Below the pieces are notes generated by a model, which was not told the origin of the DNA, searched no databases, and was given only the letters and a program-made list of their open reading frames with translations. This document shows positions 1-5,482 of a stretch of DNA of 5,482 bases, in pieces. How positions within the stretch are numbered: position 1 is the first letter of the stretch; every line of letters begins with the position of its first letter. The position numbers were made by a program, and so were the translations under genes. The stretch comes from Deltaproteobacteria bacterium (GTDB lineage: Bacteria; Desulfobacterota; Binatia; DP-6): positions 1 through 5,482 of the forward strand of contig VBLA01000560.1 in NCBI GenBank assembly GCA_005879245.1. Direction: 5' to 3'.

Positions 1-210
1 GAAGTTCGGTACGCCGGCCGCAGCGAGGTGACTGCGCAGAACGAGAAAATTGGTCGGGTCGCCGAGAAAACCGTGCACCAGGATGGCCGGGGTGGGATGA
101 GGGGCCACCGGATCGAAGTGCTCTCGACGGACGATCAATCGGAGGGGCATCGAGAGCGCCGCGGCGCCCACCGCTGAAACCTCGGTCCCGACCAGCCGCC
201 AGCTCACCAT
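1..210 (-). CDS. Alpha/beta-hydrolase, lipase/esterase-like (N-terminal 70 residues, cut by window edge)
   Basis: This minus-strand frame is open from an ATG at 210-208 to the left edge. It gives 70 residues with no stop; the C-terminal part lies outside. The central stretch [15 protein letters not shown] (about residues 41-55) is the first beta strand and oxyanion-hole loop (HGF-G) of alpha/beta-hydrolases, in the form seen in triacylglycerol lipases and esterases. It is followed by a helix-like LRSHLAAAG segment. The nucleophile elbow (GxSxG) and the Asp/His of the triad would lie beyond the edge, so activity cannot be judged. The residues before this ([21 protein letters not shown]) look like a short N-terminal helix, not a convincing signal peptide. 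The start is supported by GGGGAGG (216-222, read on the minus strand) 5 bases upstream of the ATG. The gene is divergent from the ferredoxin gene. The exact substrate is unknown; the fold assignment is fairly sure. Confidence 0.82.
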   Translation of the reverse strand, partial: MVSWRLVGTEVSAVGAAALSMPLRLIVRREHFDPVAPHPTPAILVHGFLGDPTNFLVLRSHLAAAGVPNF

Positions 211-215
211 CCCCG

Positions 216-222
216 CCTCCCC
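216..222 (-). promoter_or_regulatory. Ribosome binding site of the alpha/beta-hydrolase gene
   Basis: GGGGAGG on the minus strand, 5 bases before the ATG at 210. It fixes the start of the truncated hydrolase. Confidence 0.6.
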
Positions 223-310
223 GCACCCGCAGCGCGAGCGAGCTCCGACACTTGATGACGTGAGTTCTGTGCCCGAGGAAGACGACGATGTCAAGAAAAA
301 CCGGGGAGGT

Positions 311-362
311 CGACGCGGGTTGCAAAGCCTGGGGGTGGGCGATAGGAACAGGCGAGCCGTCG
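311..362 (+). promoter_or_regulatory. Possible stem-loop in the ferredoxin leader
   Basis: In the 193-base divergent region before the ferredoxin, two nested inverted repeats are visible. The outer pair is CGACG (311-315) with CGTCG (358-362). The inner pair is GCCTG (327-331) with CAGGC (349-353). The inner pair closes a 17-base G/A-rich loop; an asymmetric internal loop (316-326 against 354-357) separates the two stems. In the transcript this could fold into a two-stem leader element about 40 bases before the ferredoxin start. A weak promoter-like pair overlaps the same bases (TTGCAA at 320-325, TAGGAA at 343-348, 17-base spacer). If that were the real promoter, the stems would not be transcribed whole. 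Five-base G+C stems arise easily by chance here, so this is tentative. It matches no riboswitch class I can name. Confidence 0.25.
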
Positions 363-393
363 TTTCTCCATCGGTTCATCTGGCGCCTCGTCT

Positions 394-401
394 GGGGGAG
401 G
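394..401 (+). promoter_or_regulatory. Ribosome binding site of the ferredoxin gene, unusually close to the start
   Basis: GGGGGAGG ends only 2 bases before the ATG at 404. The purine run is strong but tighter than the usual 5-9 base spacing. It still favours ATG 404 over GTG 260, which has no comparable motif. Confidence 0.5.
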
Positions 402-403
402 TC

Positions 404-757
404 ATGGCGTACATCATCACCCGCCTCTGTCGCGACTGCCTCGACACCGGGTGCGTGGCGGTGTGTCCGGTCGATTGCATCTACGAGTACACGGGTTCCG
501 ACCGGGAGCAGTGGCCGAATCAGCTCTACATCCATCCTGACGAGTGTATCGACTGCGGGGCCTGCGAACCGGAATGCCCGTGGCAGGCAATCTTCGAGGA
601 GGTGGCGGTCCCCGAGGTCTTCAAGGACGATACGCCGCTCAACTACCGAGTCATGGAGAACATGGGCGACTTCAAGGTCGCCCAGCACAACAAGATCGAG
701 CACCCGACCGCAGAGCAGGTCGCGGCCAACAAGGAGAAATGGGGCTGGACGGCCTAG
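404..757 (+). CDS. Seven-iron (3Fe-4S/4Fe-4S) type ferredoxin
   Basis: A 117-residue soluble ferredoxin, a small cytosolic electron carrier. Cysteines are at 9, 12, 17, 21 and 25, then 48, 51, 54 and 58. Without the initiator Met, the first five fall at 8, 11, 16, 20 and 24, the spacing I recall for Azotobacter 7Fe ferredoxin I. The second set (CxxCxxC-x3-CP) also matches. By that model, C9, C17 and C58 bind the 3Fe-4S cluster; C21, C48, C51 and C54 bind the 4Fe-4S cluster. C12 could allow a second 4Fe-4S instead. The loop between C25 and C48 is 8 residues longer than in ferredoxin I (23 against 15), with a [14 protein letters not shown] stretch. Residues 60-117 form the usual charged C-terminal extension ending [11 protein letters not shown] 404 is chosen because the family begins MAY-x-I-T directly before the first Cys; the open frame continues upstream to GTG 260 but that part has no ferredoxin character. 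The redox partner is not visible in the window. Confidence 0.95.
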   Translation: MAYIITRLCRDCLDTGCVAVCPVDCIYEYTGSDREQWPNQLYIHPDECIDCGACEPECPWQAIFEEVAVPEVFKDDTPLNYRVMENMGDFKVAQHNKIEHPTAEQVAANKEKWGWTA

Positions 758-760
758 CCG

Positions 761-1465
761 TCAGCTTCCGCGTCCGCCCACCAGCACCCGCGGTCCGAGC
801 TGTGCCTCCAGGGTTCGCACGCGGTTCTCGAGGTCGAGGACGTGTCGCGCGCTCTCTTGGCGCTCCGCCATCGTGACCTTGCGCCGATCGTCGAGTTCGA
901 TGGCCAGCGAGCGGGCGTAGCGGTCAGCCTGCGCCCGGCGTCGGAGAGCGGCCACCGCGACGCCGGCGAGCGCCCCCGCCACGAGTGTGAGGAGAACGAG
1001 CGCTGCCTGCAGGATGGGCCAGAGTGTCTGGACCCGGGCAAGCCGTGCGGCGCGCGCTTCCGACTCGGTTGCCGCGCCGTGCGCCTCGTCCCGCTCGCGC
1101 GTGAGAGTGCCGACGCTCTCCTTCAGCTCGCGGACCTCCTTGGTGAGCCGGGCGTTCTCCGTCTCCAGCGCGGTCGCGTGCTCCGAGAGCGCACGAAGCG
1201 CGGTGTTCGGGATGCGATAGGTGAAGCCCGTGCCGACCTTGGTCGGATCACTGATCCCGTTGGAGGCCAGAAAGCCGCTCAGGCCTTCGGGATGCACCCC
1301 GAACATCTCGGCGACGACGGCCGGCTGATCGCCGGGACGGGCTCGGTAGAGGAAGGTCCTCCCGTCGTCGGAAAGGGTGAAGAGACGCTCTGCCGCGACG
1401 TGGCGCGCACTCAATGCTAGCCCGACGACGGCGACTCCGGTGAGGACGCGACTTGGGTGGAGCAT
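761..1465 (-). CDS. Exported LysM-like, coiled-coil, single-membrane-span protein
   Basis: A 234-residue protein with no family name I recognise. In order: a signal-peptide-like N terminus (about 1-25: basic MLHPSR, a hydrophobic VLTGVAVVGLALSA core, then HVAA); a LysM-like unit (about 38-86: YRARPGDQPAVVAEMFGV ... GISDP..VGTGFTYRIPN), which in other proteins binds peptidoglycan; a heptad-rich coiled coil (about 92-145, rich in E/R/L); a membrane segment (about 150-174, LWPILQAALVLLTLVAGALAGV) followed by the basic ALRRR; and a second charged helix (about 203-224) at the C terminus. The basic residues after the span suggest the LysM part is outside and the C-terminal helix in the cytoplasm. 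GAGGT (1471-1475, minus) lies 5 bases before the ATG. It is 103 bases downstream of the TPR gene on the same strand, so the two may be co-transcribed. It converges on the ferredoxin, leaving 3 bases between stop codons. A role linking cell wall and membrane is inference. Confidence 0.85.
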   Translation of the reverse strand: MLHPSRVLTGVAVVGLALSARHVAAERLFTLSDDGRTFLYRARPGDQPAVVAEMFGVHPEGLSGFLASNGISDPTKVGTGFTYRIPNTALRALSEHATALETENARLTKEVRELKESVGTLTRERDEAHGAATESEARAARLARVQTLWPILQAALVLLTLVAGALAGVAVAALRRRAQADRYARSLAIELDDRRKVTMAERQESARHVLDLENRVRTLEAQLGPRVLVGGRGS

Positions 1466-1568
1466 GACTGACCTCGAGGAGATTCCCTCTTCCCCACCGC
1501 CACCCCGGGGGGCACATTACCGCTGACCGGGCTCACCGGCAACGGTTGCGAGGGCCAAGGTCGGTGCG

Positions 1569-2714
1569 CTAGGGCGCGACGGTCGCCATGACGGCCGCCG
1601 TCGCCGCGTCGGCGATCTCCATCCGCACGGGACCGGCCGCGGGATGCTCCTGCGCGGCAGTGCGCAGCATCTCGGCGAGGTGCGCCGAGAACTTCTCACG
1701 CACCGCGGCGGGCATACCGTCCATGGGAAAGTCCCGCACCACGACCCGCCCCGAGGTCGGGGTCGTCCAGTCAAACCGGACAATCCGCGGGCCCATGATC
1801 GGGTGGCCCCGGAACGCCCCCTCTACGGCCTGCTGGAAGGGTGAGCCGGCGGCGCTGGGAGCCGAAGGCGCCGGGGCGCTCCCTTTCGCTCGGTCGCCGC
1901 TCAGGGTCGCGATCATGTCGTCGATTTGCCGCCGCGCGTCATCCTCGCTCGCGAGCCCGCGTGCGGTCTTCAGCTGGGCGAGCGCCGCGGTGTCCTTCCC
2001 CTGGCGATGATAGGCGATTGCGAGGTTGTAGTAGGCCTGGAGGAAGGAAGGGCTCCGCCGGATGACATCTTGGTAGGTGGCCATGGCCCGCCCGGCGTCA
2101 CCCGCGAAGAGGTACATCGTGCCGAGGTCGGTGCGCGCCGCCGGATCGTCGGGGCGGATCGCGAGGTACCGCTCGAAATAGGGGATCGCCTCCTTGTGCT
2201 CGCTCCGGTCGTAGTGGAGGTCCGCGAGGCCGCGAAGGCCTTCAGCGTTGCGCGGCTCGAGCTCGACGACGTGCTGGAAGGCGGCGATCGCGTCGGAGTA
2301 GTACGCCGGATCGAGCTGCGCGGCACGGGCGGTCACCCGACCGACCTTCACCCAGGTGGCGACGTCCTTGGGGGCCTGCTGCGCCTTCGCCTGCATGTCC
2401 GCGATGAAGGACTTCACGTCGGCGGGCAGCTCGACCGGAACTTGCGGATGTCCTTCCGGCACCGCGGCTGCGGGTGCTCCCACCGGTCCGGCCGCCGCGC
2501 CGGGTCCGGGTCGCGGGGGTGCCGGGGAAAGGATGCCCGTCCAGATGGCGAGGCCGGCGATCAGGAAGAAGCCGAGTACGGACGCCCCGGTGCCGGTGAC
2601 CCGCCAGTCCGACGCCGGCCGTGCCCCGGCAACGAGCGGCTCCCCGCATTGCGCACAGAATCTGGCGCCCGGAACCACACTCGTCCGGCAATGGGGGCAG
2701 TGGCGGACTGGCAT
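1569..2714 (-). CDS. Zinc-ribbon, transmembrane, TPR-repeat protein
   Basis: A 381-residue protein. Residues 1-24 form a zinc ribbon with Cys pairs at 6/9 and 20/23 (CPHC ... CAQCG). A single membrane segment follows (about 43-62, GASVLGFFLIAGLAIWTGIL), then a Pro/Ala/Gly linker (about 64-93). Four TPR-like units span about 117-256; the last three are regular 34-residue repeats (155-188, 189-222, 223-256) ending in the typical ..IRP, ..RRSP type turns. A second low-complexity Ala/Pro/Ser linker (about 273-290) leads to a C-terminal domain (about 291-381) that I do not recognise. The zinc ribbon would be cytosolic and the TPR part outside the cytoplasm if the span is a signal anchor. TPRs bind proteins, so a scaffold or assembly role is likely, but the partner is unknown. 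ATG 2714 is chosen because the ribbon begins right after it. No Shine-Dalgarno motif is visible before it, which with the close -10-like box could mean a leaderless or very short leader. Confidence 0.9.
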   Translation of the reverse strand: MPVRHCPHCRTSVVPGARFCAQCGEPLVAGARPASDWRVTGTGASVLGFFLIAGLAIWTGILSPAPPRPGPGAAAGPVGAPAAAVPEGHPQVPVELPADVKSFIADMQAKAQQAPKDVATWVKVGRVTARAAQLDPAYYSDAIAAFQHVVELEPRNAEGLRGLADLHYDRSEHKEAIPYFERYLAIRPDDPAARTDLGTMYLFAGDAGRAMATYQDVIRRSPSFLQAYYNLAIAYHRQGKDTAALAQLKTARGLASEDDARRQIDDMIATLSGDRAKGSAPAPSAPSAAGSPFQQAVEGAFRGHPIMGPRIVRFDWTTPTSGRVVVRDFPMDGMPAAVREKFSAHLAEMLRTAAQEHPAAGPVRMEIADAATAAVMATVAP

Positions 2715-2724
2715 CGCGTGAGTG

Positions 2725-2735
2725 CGATAGTATCG
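2725..2735. promoter_or_regulatory. Palindromic -10-like element between divergent genes
   Basis: CGATA-G-TATCG is a perfect 5-base inverted repeat around one central base. It reads TAGTAT on the plus strand and TACTAT on the minus strand, so it could act as a -10 box in both directions. On the minus strand a start site 6-7 bases downstream would leave only a few bases before ATG 2714. On the plus strand it would give a leader of about 37 bases for a kinase start at 2777. No -35 box sits at the right distance on either strand, so it could also be a small operator, or chance. Confidence 0.28.
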
Positions 2736-2776
2736 GAAAGCTCTCCCAGGGCCTAGCCGCGCGCGGCGTCAATTCG

Positions 2777-3843
2777 GTGGCGGATACTCCGGGGATTGCC
2801 GGCCCGCGCGCAGGTTCCTCCGCAGCTGCTGACGCGCGGCGGCAGGCATACGCCTTGCTCTTCGCGGCCGGGATGCTGGATTCCCGTGCGGAGATCGAGG
2901 TGCTCGCCGTCGCGCTGCGGGCCACGACCGACGGGGTCGTGATTCTCGATCCCGTGGGTCGCATCGACTTCGTGAACCACGCACTCGCCCAAGCGTGGAT
3001 GCAGGAGGAGTCGACCCTGCCGGGACGATCGCTCAGTGACTTCGTCTTCGTGCCGGGGGACGACAGCGCACTTGGTACCGTGCTGTCCGCGGTGACGGAG
3101 CAGGGACGATGGACTGGCGAGGTCCGCACGCGCGGGCTCGATCCCCCGCGCGGCGTGTGGGACGTGACGCTCACGCCGATCCGCGGGGAAGACGCGCTCG
3201 ACAGTATGGCGAACGGGACGCGTGCCCTGATCGGCATCTTTCGCGACGTGAGCGAGCGGCATGCGCTCGAGCAGCTCCGTGCCGACTCCCTTTCGATGGA
3301 CACCCATGACATCCGGGTTCCGCTCACGGTGATCCTGGGGTACGCTGAGATGCTGTCCGATCCCGAGCCACCCCCGGGAGAAGTGCCGCCGTGCGTCATC
3401 GCTCGTATTCGCGAGAGCGGCGAGAAGATCTACTGGAGCACCACGGAGCCACGGCCCGCCGCAAAGGGATCACGCTCAGCTTCGAGGCGGCGCCGACCGT
3501 GTTCGCGACCGCCGATGCCATCCAGCTGGGCCGCGCGATCACGAACCTCCTCAGCAACGCGATCAAGTACACCTCTGCGGGCGGGCGCATCACCATCGTT
3601 GCCGATCGCCAAGACGGGTGGGTTGCCCTCGCCTTCCGAGACACGGGGCGAGGCATCCCGCCCGAGGAGATTCCTCACCTCTTCGAGAAGTATCGCCGCG
3701 TGCGTGAGGCCGAGCGGAGCGAGGGAACGGGCCTCGGCCTCTTCATCACGAAGACGATCGTCGAGGCACACGGGGGTGCGATGCGCGTCGAGAGCACGCC
3801 CGGCGTCGGCTCGACATTCACCATCCTGTTGCCGGCGGCGTAG
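2777..3843 (+). pseudogene. PAS-domain sensor histidine kinase, interrupted by a frameshift with missing segment
   Basis: A soluble two-component sensor kinase in two frames. Part one (GTG 2777 to about 3432, 219 residues) has a PAS domain (about 40-163: TDGVVILDPVGRIDFVNHA ... IGIFRDVSERH) and the start of HisKA, with phospho-acceptor His177 in MDTHDIRVPL and helix text ILGYAEML ... IRESGEKI. Part two (from about 3433 to the stop at 3841, other frame, 136 residues) has LEHHGATARRKGITLSF, the N box (NLLSNAIKYT), G1 (DTGRGI), F box (LFEKYRR) and G2 (GTGLGLFITK) of the HATPase. About 36 residues usually found between these parts (end of HisKA helix 2 and the linker) are absent, and the frame changes. 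Part one's frame stays open to 4159 only as nonsense. The H box also carries S and D where large hydrophobics are usual. There is no membrane span and no response regulator nearby. The start is uncertain: no clear ribosome site is visible and the frame is open further upstream; ATG 2873 is an alternative. Confidence 0.83.
3428..3438 (+). other. Frame-change junction in the histidine kinase
   Basis: Left of this point the kinase reads ..SGEKI(Y), with codons beginning at 3422, 3425 and 3428. Right of it the codons begin at 3433 (CTG), 3436 and 3439, reading LEHH. Restoring the frame needs an insertion of 3k+1 bases; typical kinase spacing suggests roughly 105-110. Confidence 0.75.
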
Positions 3844-3848
3844 CCGCC
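3834..3848. terminator. Possible short hairpin at the convergent kinase/transpeptidase ends
   Basis: GGCGGC (3834-3839), loop GTA, GCCGCC (3843-3848): a perfect 6-base G+C stem that contains the kinase stop codon, in the 9-base convergent gap region. No T-run follows on either strand, so an intrinsic terminator is doubtful; a tight 3-base loop is marginal. Confidence 0.2.
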
Positions 3849-3852
3849 CGTC

Positions 3853-4723
3853 TCAGGGGCCCGTTGCCGGCACGAGCTCGGCGCCCTTCGCCGGTGACAC
3901 GGCCGGCGCCCCGGGATTTGGCGTCACGTCCTCCGGCGTTCCCCAGGCACGGGCGACCACTTCGGTCACGTGGCTCAGGTCGACCATCCCGTTGAGCCCG
4001 GCGGCGTCGATCGCGGCGAGCGCATCGGGAAGGTCGGCGCCGGTCCGGTGGTACACGTCGCGATGGACCTCGAGGTACACGCGACCGGACGAGTTCCGCG
4101 CCAACTTGAGCGGCTCGTGCACCACCTCGACGGACGTTCCATCGGCGACCTCACGGTAGAGGCGCTCGATGTCGTCGGTGAGGAGGCGGAGACAACCTGC
4201 CGAGGGGATTCTCGGGCCCCGCAGCGACCACGGTCTCGACCTTCTCGCCGTGGGCGCGCATCTCATCCTGCACCGAGACGGGTACGTGCCAGGCTGGATC
4301 GACCCGGCGCCCGACGATGCGATAGTGGCCAGGCGGAGTCGCCCACCCGAGCCGCCCGATGCCCACGGGGAAGCGCGCTTTGAGCGCGCCGTGCACGAAC
4401 CAGTAGAGGGTCCGGTTGGCGAGGTCGATCACGATGCCGTCGGGGCGTCGCCGAGGGACGATGTGACGGTCGGAGATCCACAGGGGCGTGCCCGGACGGA
4501 GATGGTCGGGATCGGGGAGCGCGTTGAAGGCGTCGAACAAGGCCCGGCTCATGGTGAAGCGGCCGGTGACGGCCCAGACGGTGTCGCCCGGCGCCACCGT
4601 ATAGGCCCGTTCGTCGCCCGCGATCAGGTCGTACACCCGCGGCCGCGCGACGGGCTGCGGCGCCGCGGCACCGACCGCGGCCCCGACGAGTGCGACGAGA
4701 GCGGCGCACCACACGGAGCGCAT
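3853..4723 (-). pseudogene. LysM-YkuD L,D-transpeptidase, interrupted by a frameshift with missing catalytic segment
   Basis: A secreted peptidoglycan cross-linking or lipoprotein-anchoring enzyme in two frames. Part one (ATG 4723 down to about 4199, 175 residues) has a signal peptide (about 1-21, MRSVWCAALVALVGAAVGAA), a LysM domain (about 41-84: YTVAPGDTVWAV ... LRPGTPLWIS) and the first half of the YkuD domain (about 95-175: DGIVIDLANRTLYWF, FPVGIGRLGWATPPGHYRI, GPENPLG). Part two (from about 4197 to the stop at 3853-3855, another frame, 114 residues) starts with GCLRLLTDDIERLY, the region of the catalytic Cys in the family's HGC-x-R motif, then a C-terminal extension. The text between, which normally carries the HGT strand and the SH before GC, is absent: about 28 residues. 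The Cys is present but out of frame, and both conserved His are missing. Restoring the frame needs 3k+2 bases. No good ribosome site precedes ATG 4723; the start is chosen from the signal peptide. It is divergent from the C69 gene (57 bases between starts). Confidence 0.86.
4194..4204 (-). other. Frame-change junction in the L,D-transpeptidase
   Basis: On the minus strand the first frame reads PLG with its Gly codon at 4201-4199. The second frame picks up at the Gly-Cys codons 4197-4192. Base 4198 could belong to either side. The family segment holding both conserved His residues is missing exactly here. Confidence 0.78.
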
Positions 4724-4768
4724 GATAGCCGCCGCGCGCGACCCTTGACAGCGGGCCGTGGCGTGCGC

Positions 4769-4773
4769 GAGGT
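4769..4773 (+). promoter_or_regulatory. Ribosome binding site of the C69-like hydrolase
   Basis: GAGGT, 7 bases before ATG 4781. It supports this start over any further upstream, although the frame is open far upstream through the antisense of the transpeptidase gene. Confidence 0.6.
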
Positions 4774-4780
4774 CCACGCC

Positions 4781-5482
4781 ATGGGCTGTGACACCCTGGT
4801 TGCGCTGGGAACGGTCACCGCCGATGGCGTCACGCTCTTCGCCAAGAACAGCGACCGGCCGCCTCGCGAGTGCCAGCGCCTCGTCCAGCTTCCGCGTCGT
4901 CGTCATCCTGCCGGCAGCGACCTTCGCTGTCAGTACCTCGAGCTGCCCCAGGTGGCGGAGACGGCCGCACTGCTCGGCTCGCAACCCTACTGGCTGTGGG
5001 GCTTCGAGCACGGGGTCAACGAGCATCGGGTGGCCATCGGGAACGAGATGGTCTTCACCCGCGAACCCCCTGGGCGCACCGGCCTCCTCGAGCCCATCTC
5101 GACTGGCCCTACCACAGCTCCTTCCTGATCGCCGACCCGGGAGAAGCGTGGATCCTCGAGACGTCGGACCGGCGATGGGCGGCCCGCCGCGTCGGGGCGC
5201 TCGGCAACGTGTCCAACGCCCTCGCTATCGGCGCCGACTGGGAGCGAGGTTCCGAGGATGTGACCGGGTTCGCGGTGGCGCAGGGTTGGTGGCCGGCCGA
5301 CGGCGGGCGGGTCGACTTCGCGGCCGCGTATGCCGAGCAGGGCGGCCTGGGGGCGAGCGTGTCGGGCGAGCGACGACGCCGCGCTGCGGGGCTCCTGGCC
5401 GACGGCCGGGGACGGCTCACGCCCGCCGCGCTACGGACGATACTTCGCGATCACTACGAGAACGGCCCGATCCACCGACCAC
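4781..5482 (+). pseudogene. Peptidase C69/secernin-like Ntn-hydrolase, frameshifted with missing segment and cut by window edge
   Basis: Part one (ATG 4781 to about 5090, about 103 residues) begins MGCDTLVALGTVTADGVTLF and AKNSDRPPRECQ, then YWLWGFEHGVNEHRVAIGNE and MVFTRE. This is the N-terminal pattern of the C69 dipeptidase/secernin family of N-terminal-nucleophile hydrolases, where the early Cys (here residue 3) becomes the nucleophile. Part two (from about 5092 to the right edge, another frame) reads HLDWPYHSSFLIADPGEAW, ILETSDRRWAARRV, VSNALAIGADWERGSEDV and ends near GPIHRP; this is the family's next section. About 35-40 residues expected between (the helical stretch after the ..TGLL turn) are missing. 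Part one's own frame stops at 5126-5128 after a short nonsense tail. A Gly lies between Met and Cys, so more than Met removal would be needed to expose the Cys. The likely activity (dipeptidase or other amidase) is inferred from family only. The C-terminal part is outside the window. Confidence 0.84.
5084..5098 (+). other. Frame-change junction in the C69-like hydrolase
   Basis: Codons of part one run at 5081 (GGC) and 5084 (CTC). Codons of part two run at 5095 (CAT), 5098 (CTC), 5101 (GAC) and 5104 (TGG). The text becomes family-like again at HLDWPYHSSF. Restoring the frame needs 3k+1 bases. Confidence 0.7.

Noticed and set aside
311..365. c-di-GMP (GEMM) riboswitch, suggested by GACGC and GCAAAGCC near each other
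   Set aside because: The GGCAAACC part, the GAAA tetraloop stem and the correct spacing of GACGCAAAGCC are missing; here GACGC and AAAGCC are separated by extra bases.
260..403. GTG 260 as the start of a longer (165-residue) ferredoxin
   Set aside because: The extra 48 residues have no ferredoxin character and no ribosome site. The family starts at MAY, and a purine-rich site directly precedes ATG 404.
1539..1549. GCAAC-G-GTTGC inverted repeat downstream of the TPR gene as a terminator
   Set aside because: The single-base loop cannot form a hairpin, no T-run follows, and the next gene on the strand may be co-transcribed.
2242..3399. Long open minus-strand frame antisense to the kinase and the TPR gene start
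   Set aside because: Its product is Arg/Ser/Pro-rich without recognisable domains. It overlaps two well-supported coding regions, as expected from high GC.
3428..3438. Programmed ribosomal frameshift in the kinase
   Set aside because: There is no slippery run, and a simple slip would not supply the roughly 36 missing residues. The same reasoning applies to the junctions at 4198 and 5090.
3391..3843. A stand-alone ATPase-domain gene starting at GTG 3391
   Set aside because: The first 14 or so residues from 3391 are the kinase's other-frame sequence read out of frame. There is no ribosome site, and the domain is plainly the second half of the interrupted kinase.
4745..4750. Perfect TTGACA -35 box upstream of the C69-like gene
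   Set aside because: The stretch 16-19 bases downstream is G/C-rich (around CGAGGT) with no -10-like box, and it coincides with the ribosome site.

Overview
The window is very G+C-rich with high third-position GC, and it carries single, unrelated housekeeping-type genes on alternating strands. That suits a chromosomal contig from an environmental bacterium. The soluble 7Fe-type ferredoxin with a long inter-cluster loop, the soluble PAS histidine kinase, the LysM L,D-transpeptidase and the C69/secernin-like hydrolase together suggest a soil or sediment lineage such as Rokubacteria/Methylomirabilota or a deltaproteobacterial relative. This placement is an inference from gene content only. The transpeptidase implies a peptidoglycan wall, and the signal peptides imply secretion.

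Layout. (1) Positions 1-210, minus: N-terminal 70 residues of an alpha/beta-hydrolase (lipase-like), cut by the window edge. (2) 211-403: divergent intergenic region with a possible structured leader. (3) 404-757, plus: ferredoxin. (4) 761-1465, minus: exported LysM / coiled-coil / membrane protein, converging on the ferredoxin with 3 bases between stop codons. (5) 1569-2714, minus: zinc-ribbon / transmembrane / TPR protein, upstream of (4) and perhaps co-transcribed with it. (6) About 2777-3843, plus: PAS-HisKA-HATPase sensor kinase, broken. (7) 3853-4723, minus: LysM-YkuD L,D-transpeptidase, broken. (8) 4781-5482, plus: peptidase C69/secernin-like hydrolase, broken and running off the right edge. 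Almost every neighbouring pair is divergent or convergent, so no large operon is visible.

The most notable point is that the three genes in the right half (6, 7, 8) each carry one lesion of the same kind. The upstream and downstream parts are both well conserved, but they lie in different reading frames. By comparison with family architecture, roughly 30-40 codons are missing at the junction (near 3433, 4198 and 5090). None of the three looks able to make a working full-length protein as written. Either the sequence contains collapsed gaps or mis-joins at three places, or this chromosome segment is decaying by short deletions of similar size. The left half shows no such lesion.

Functionally the intact genes cover electron transfer (ferredoxin) and envelope-associated scaffolding (LysM and TPR proteins). 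The broken ones would have covered signalling, peptidoglycan cross-linking and amide/peptide hydrolysis. I saw no RNA gene, CRISPR array, insertion sequence or phage gene.
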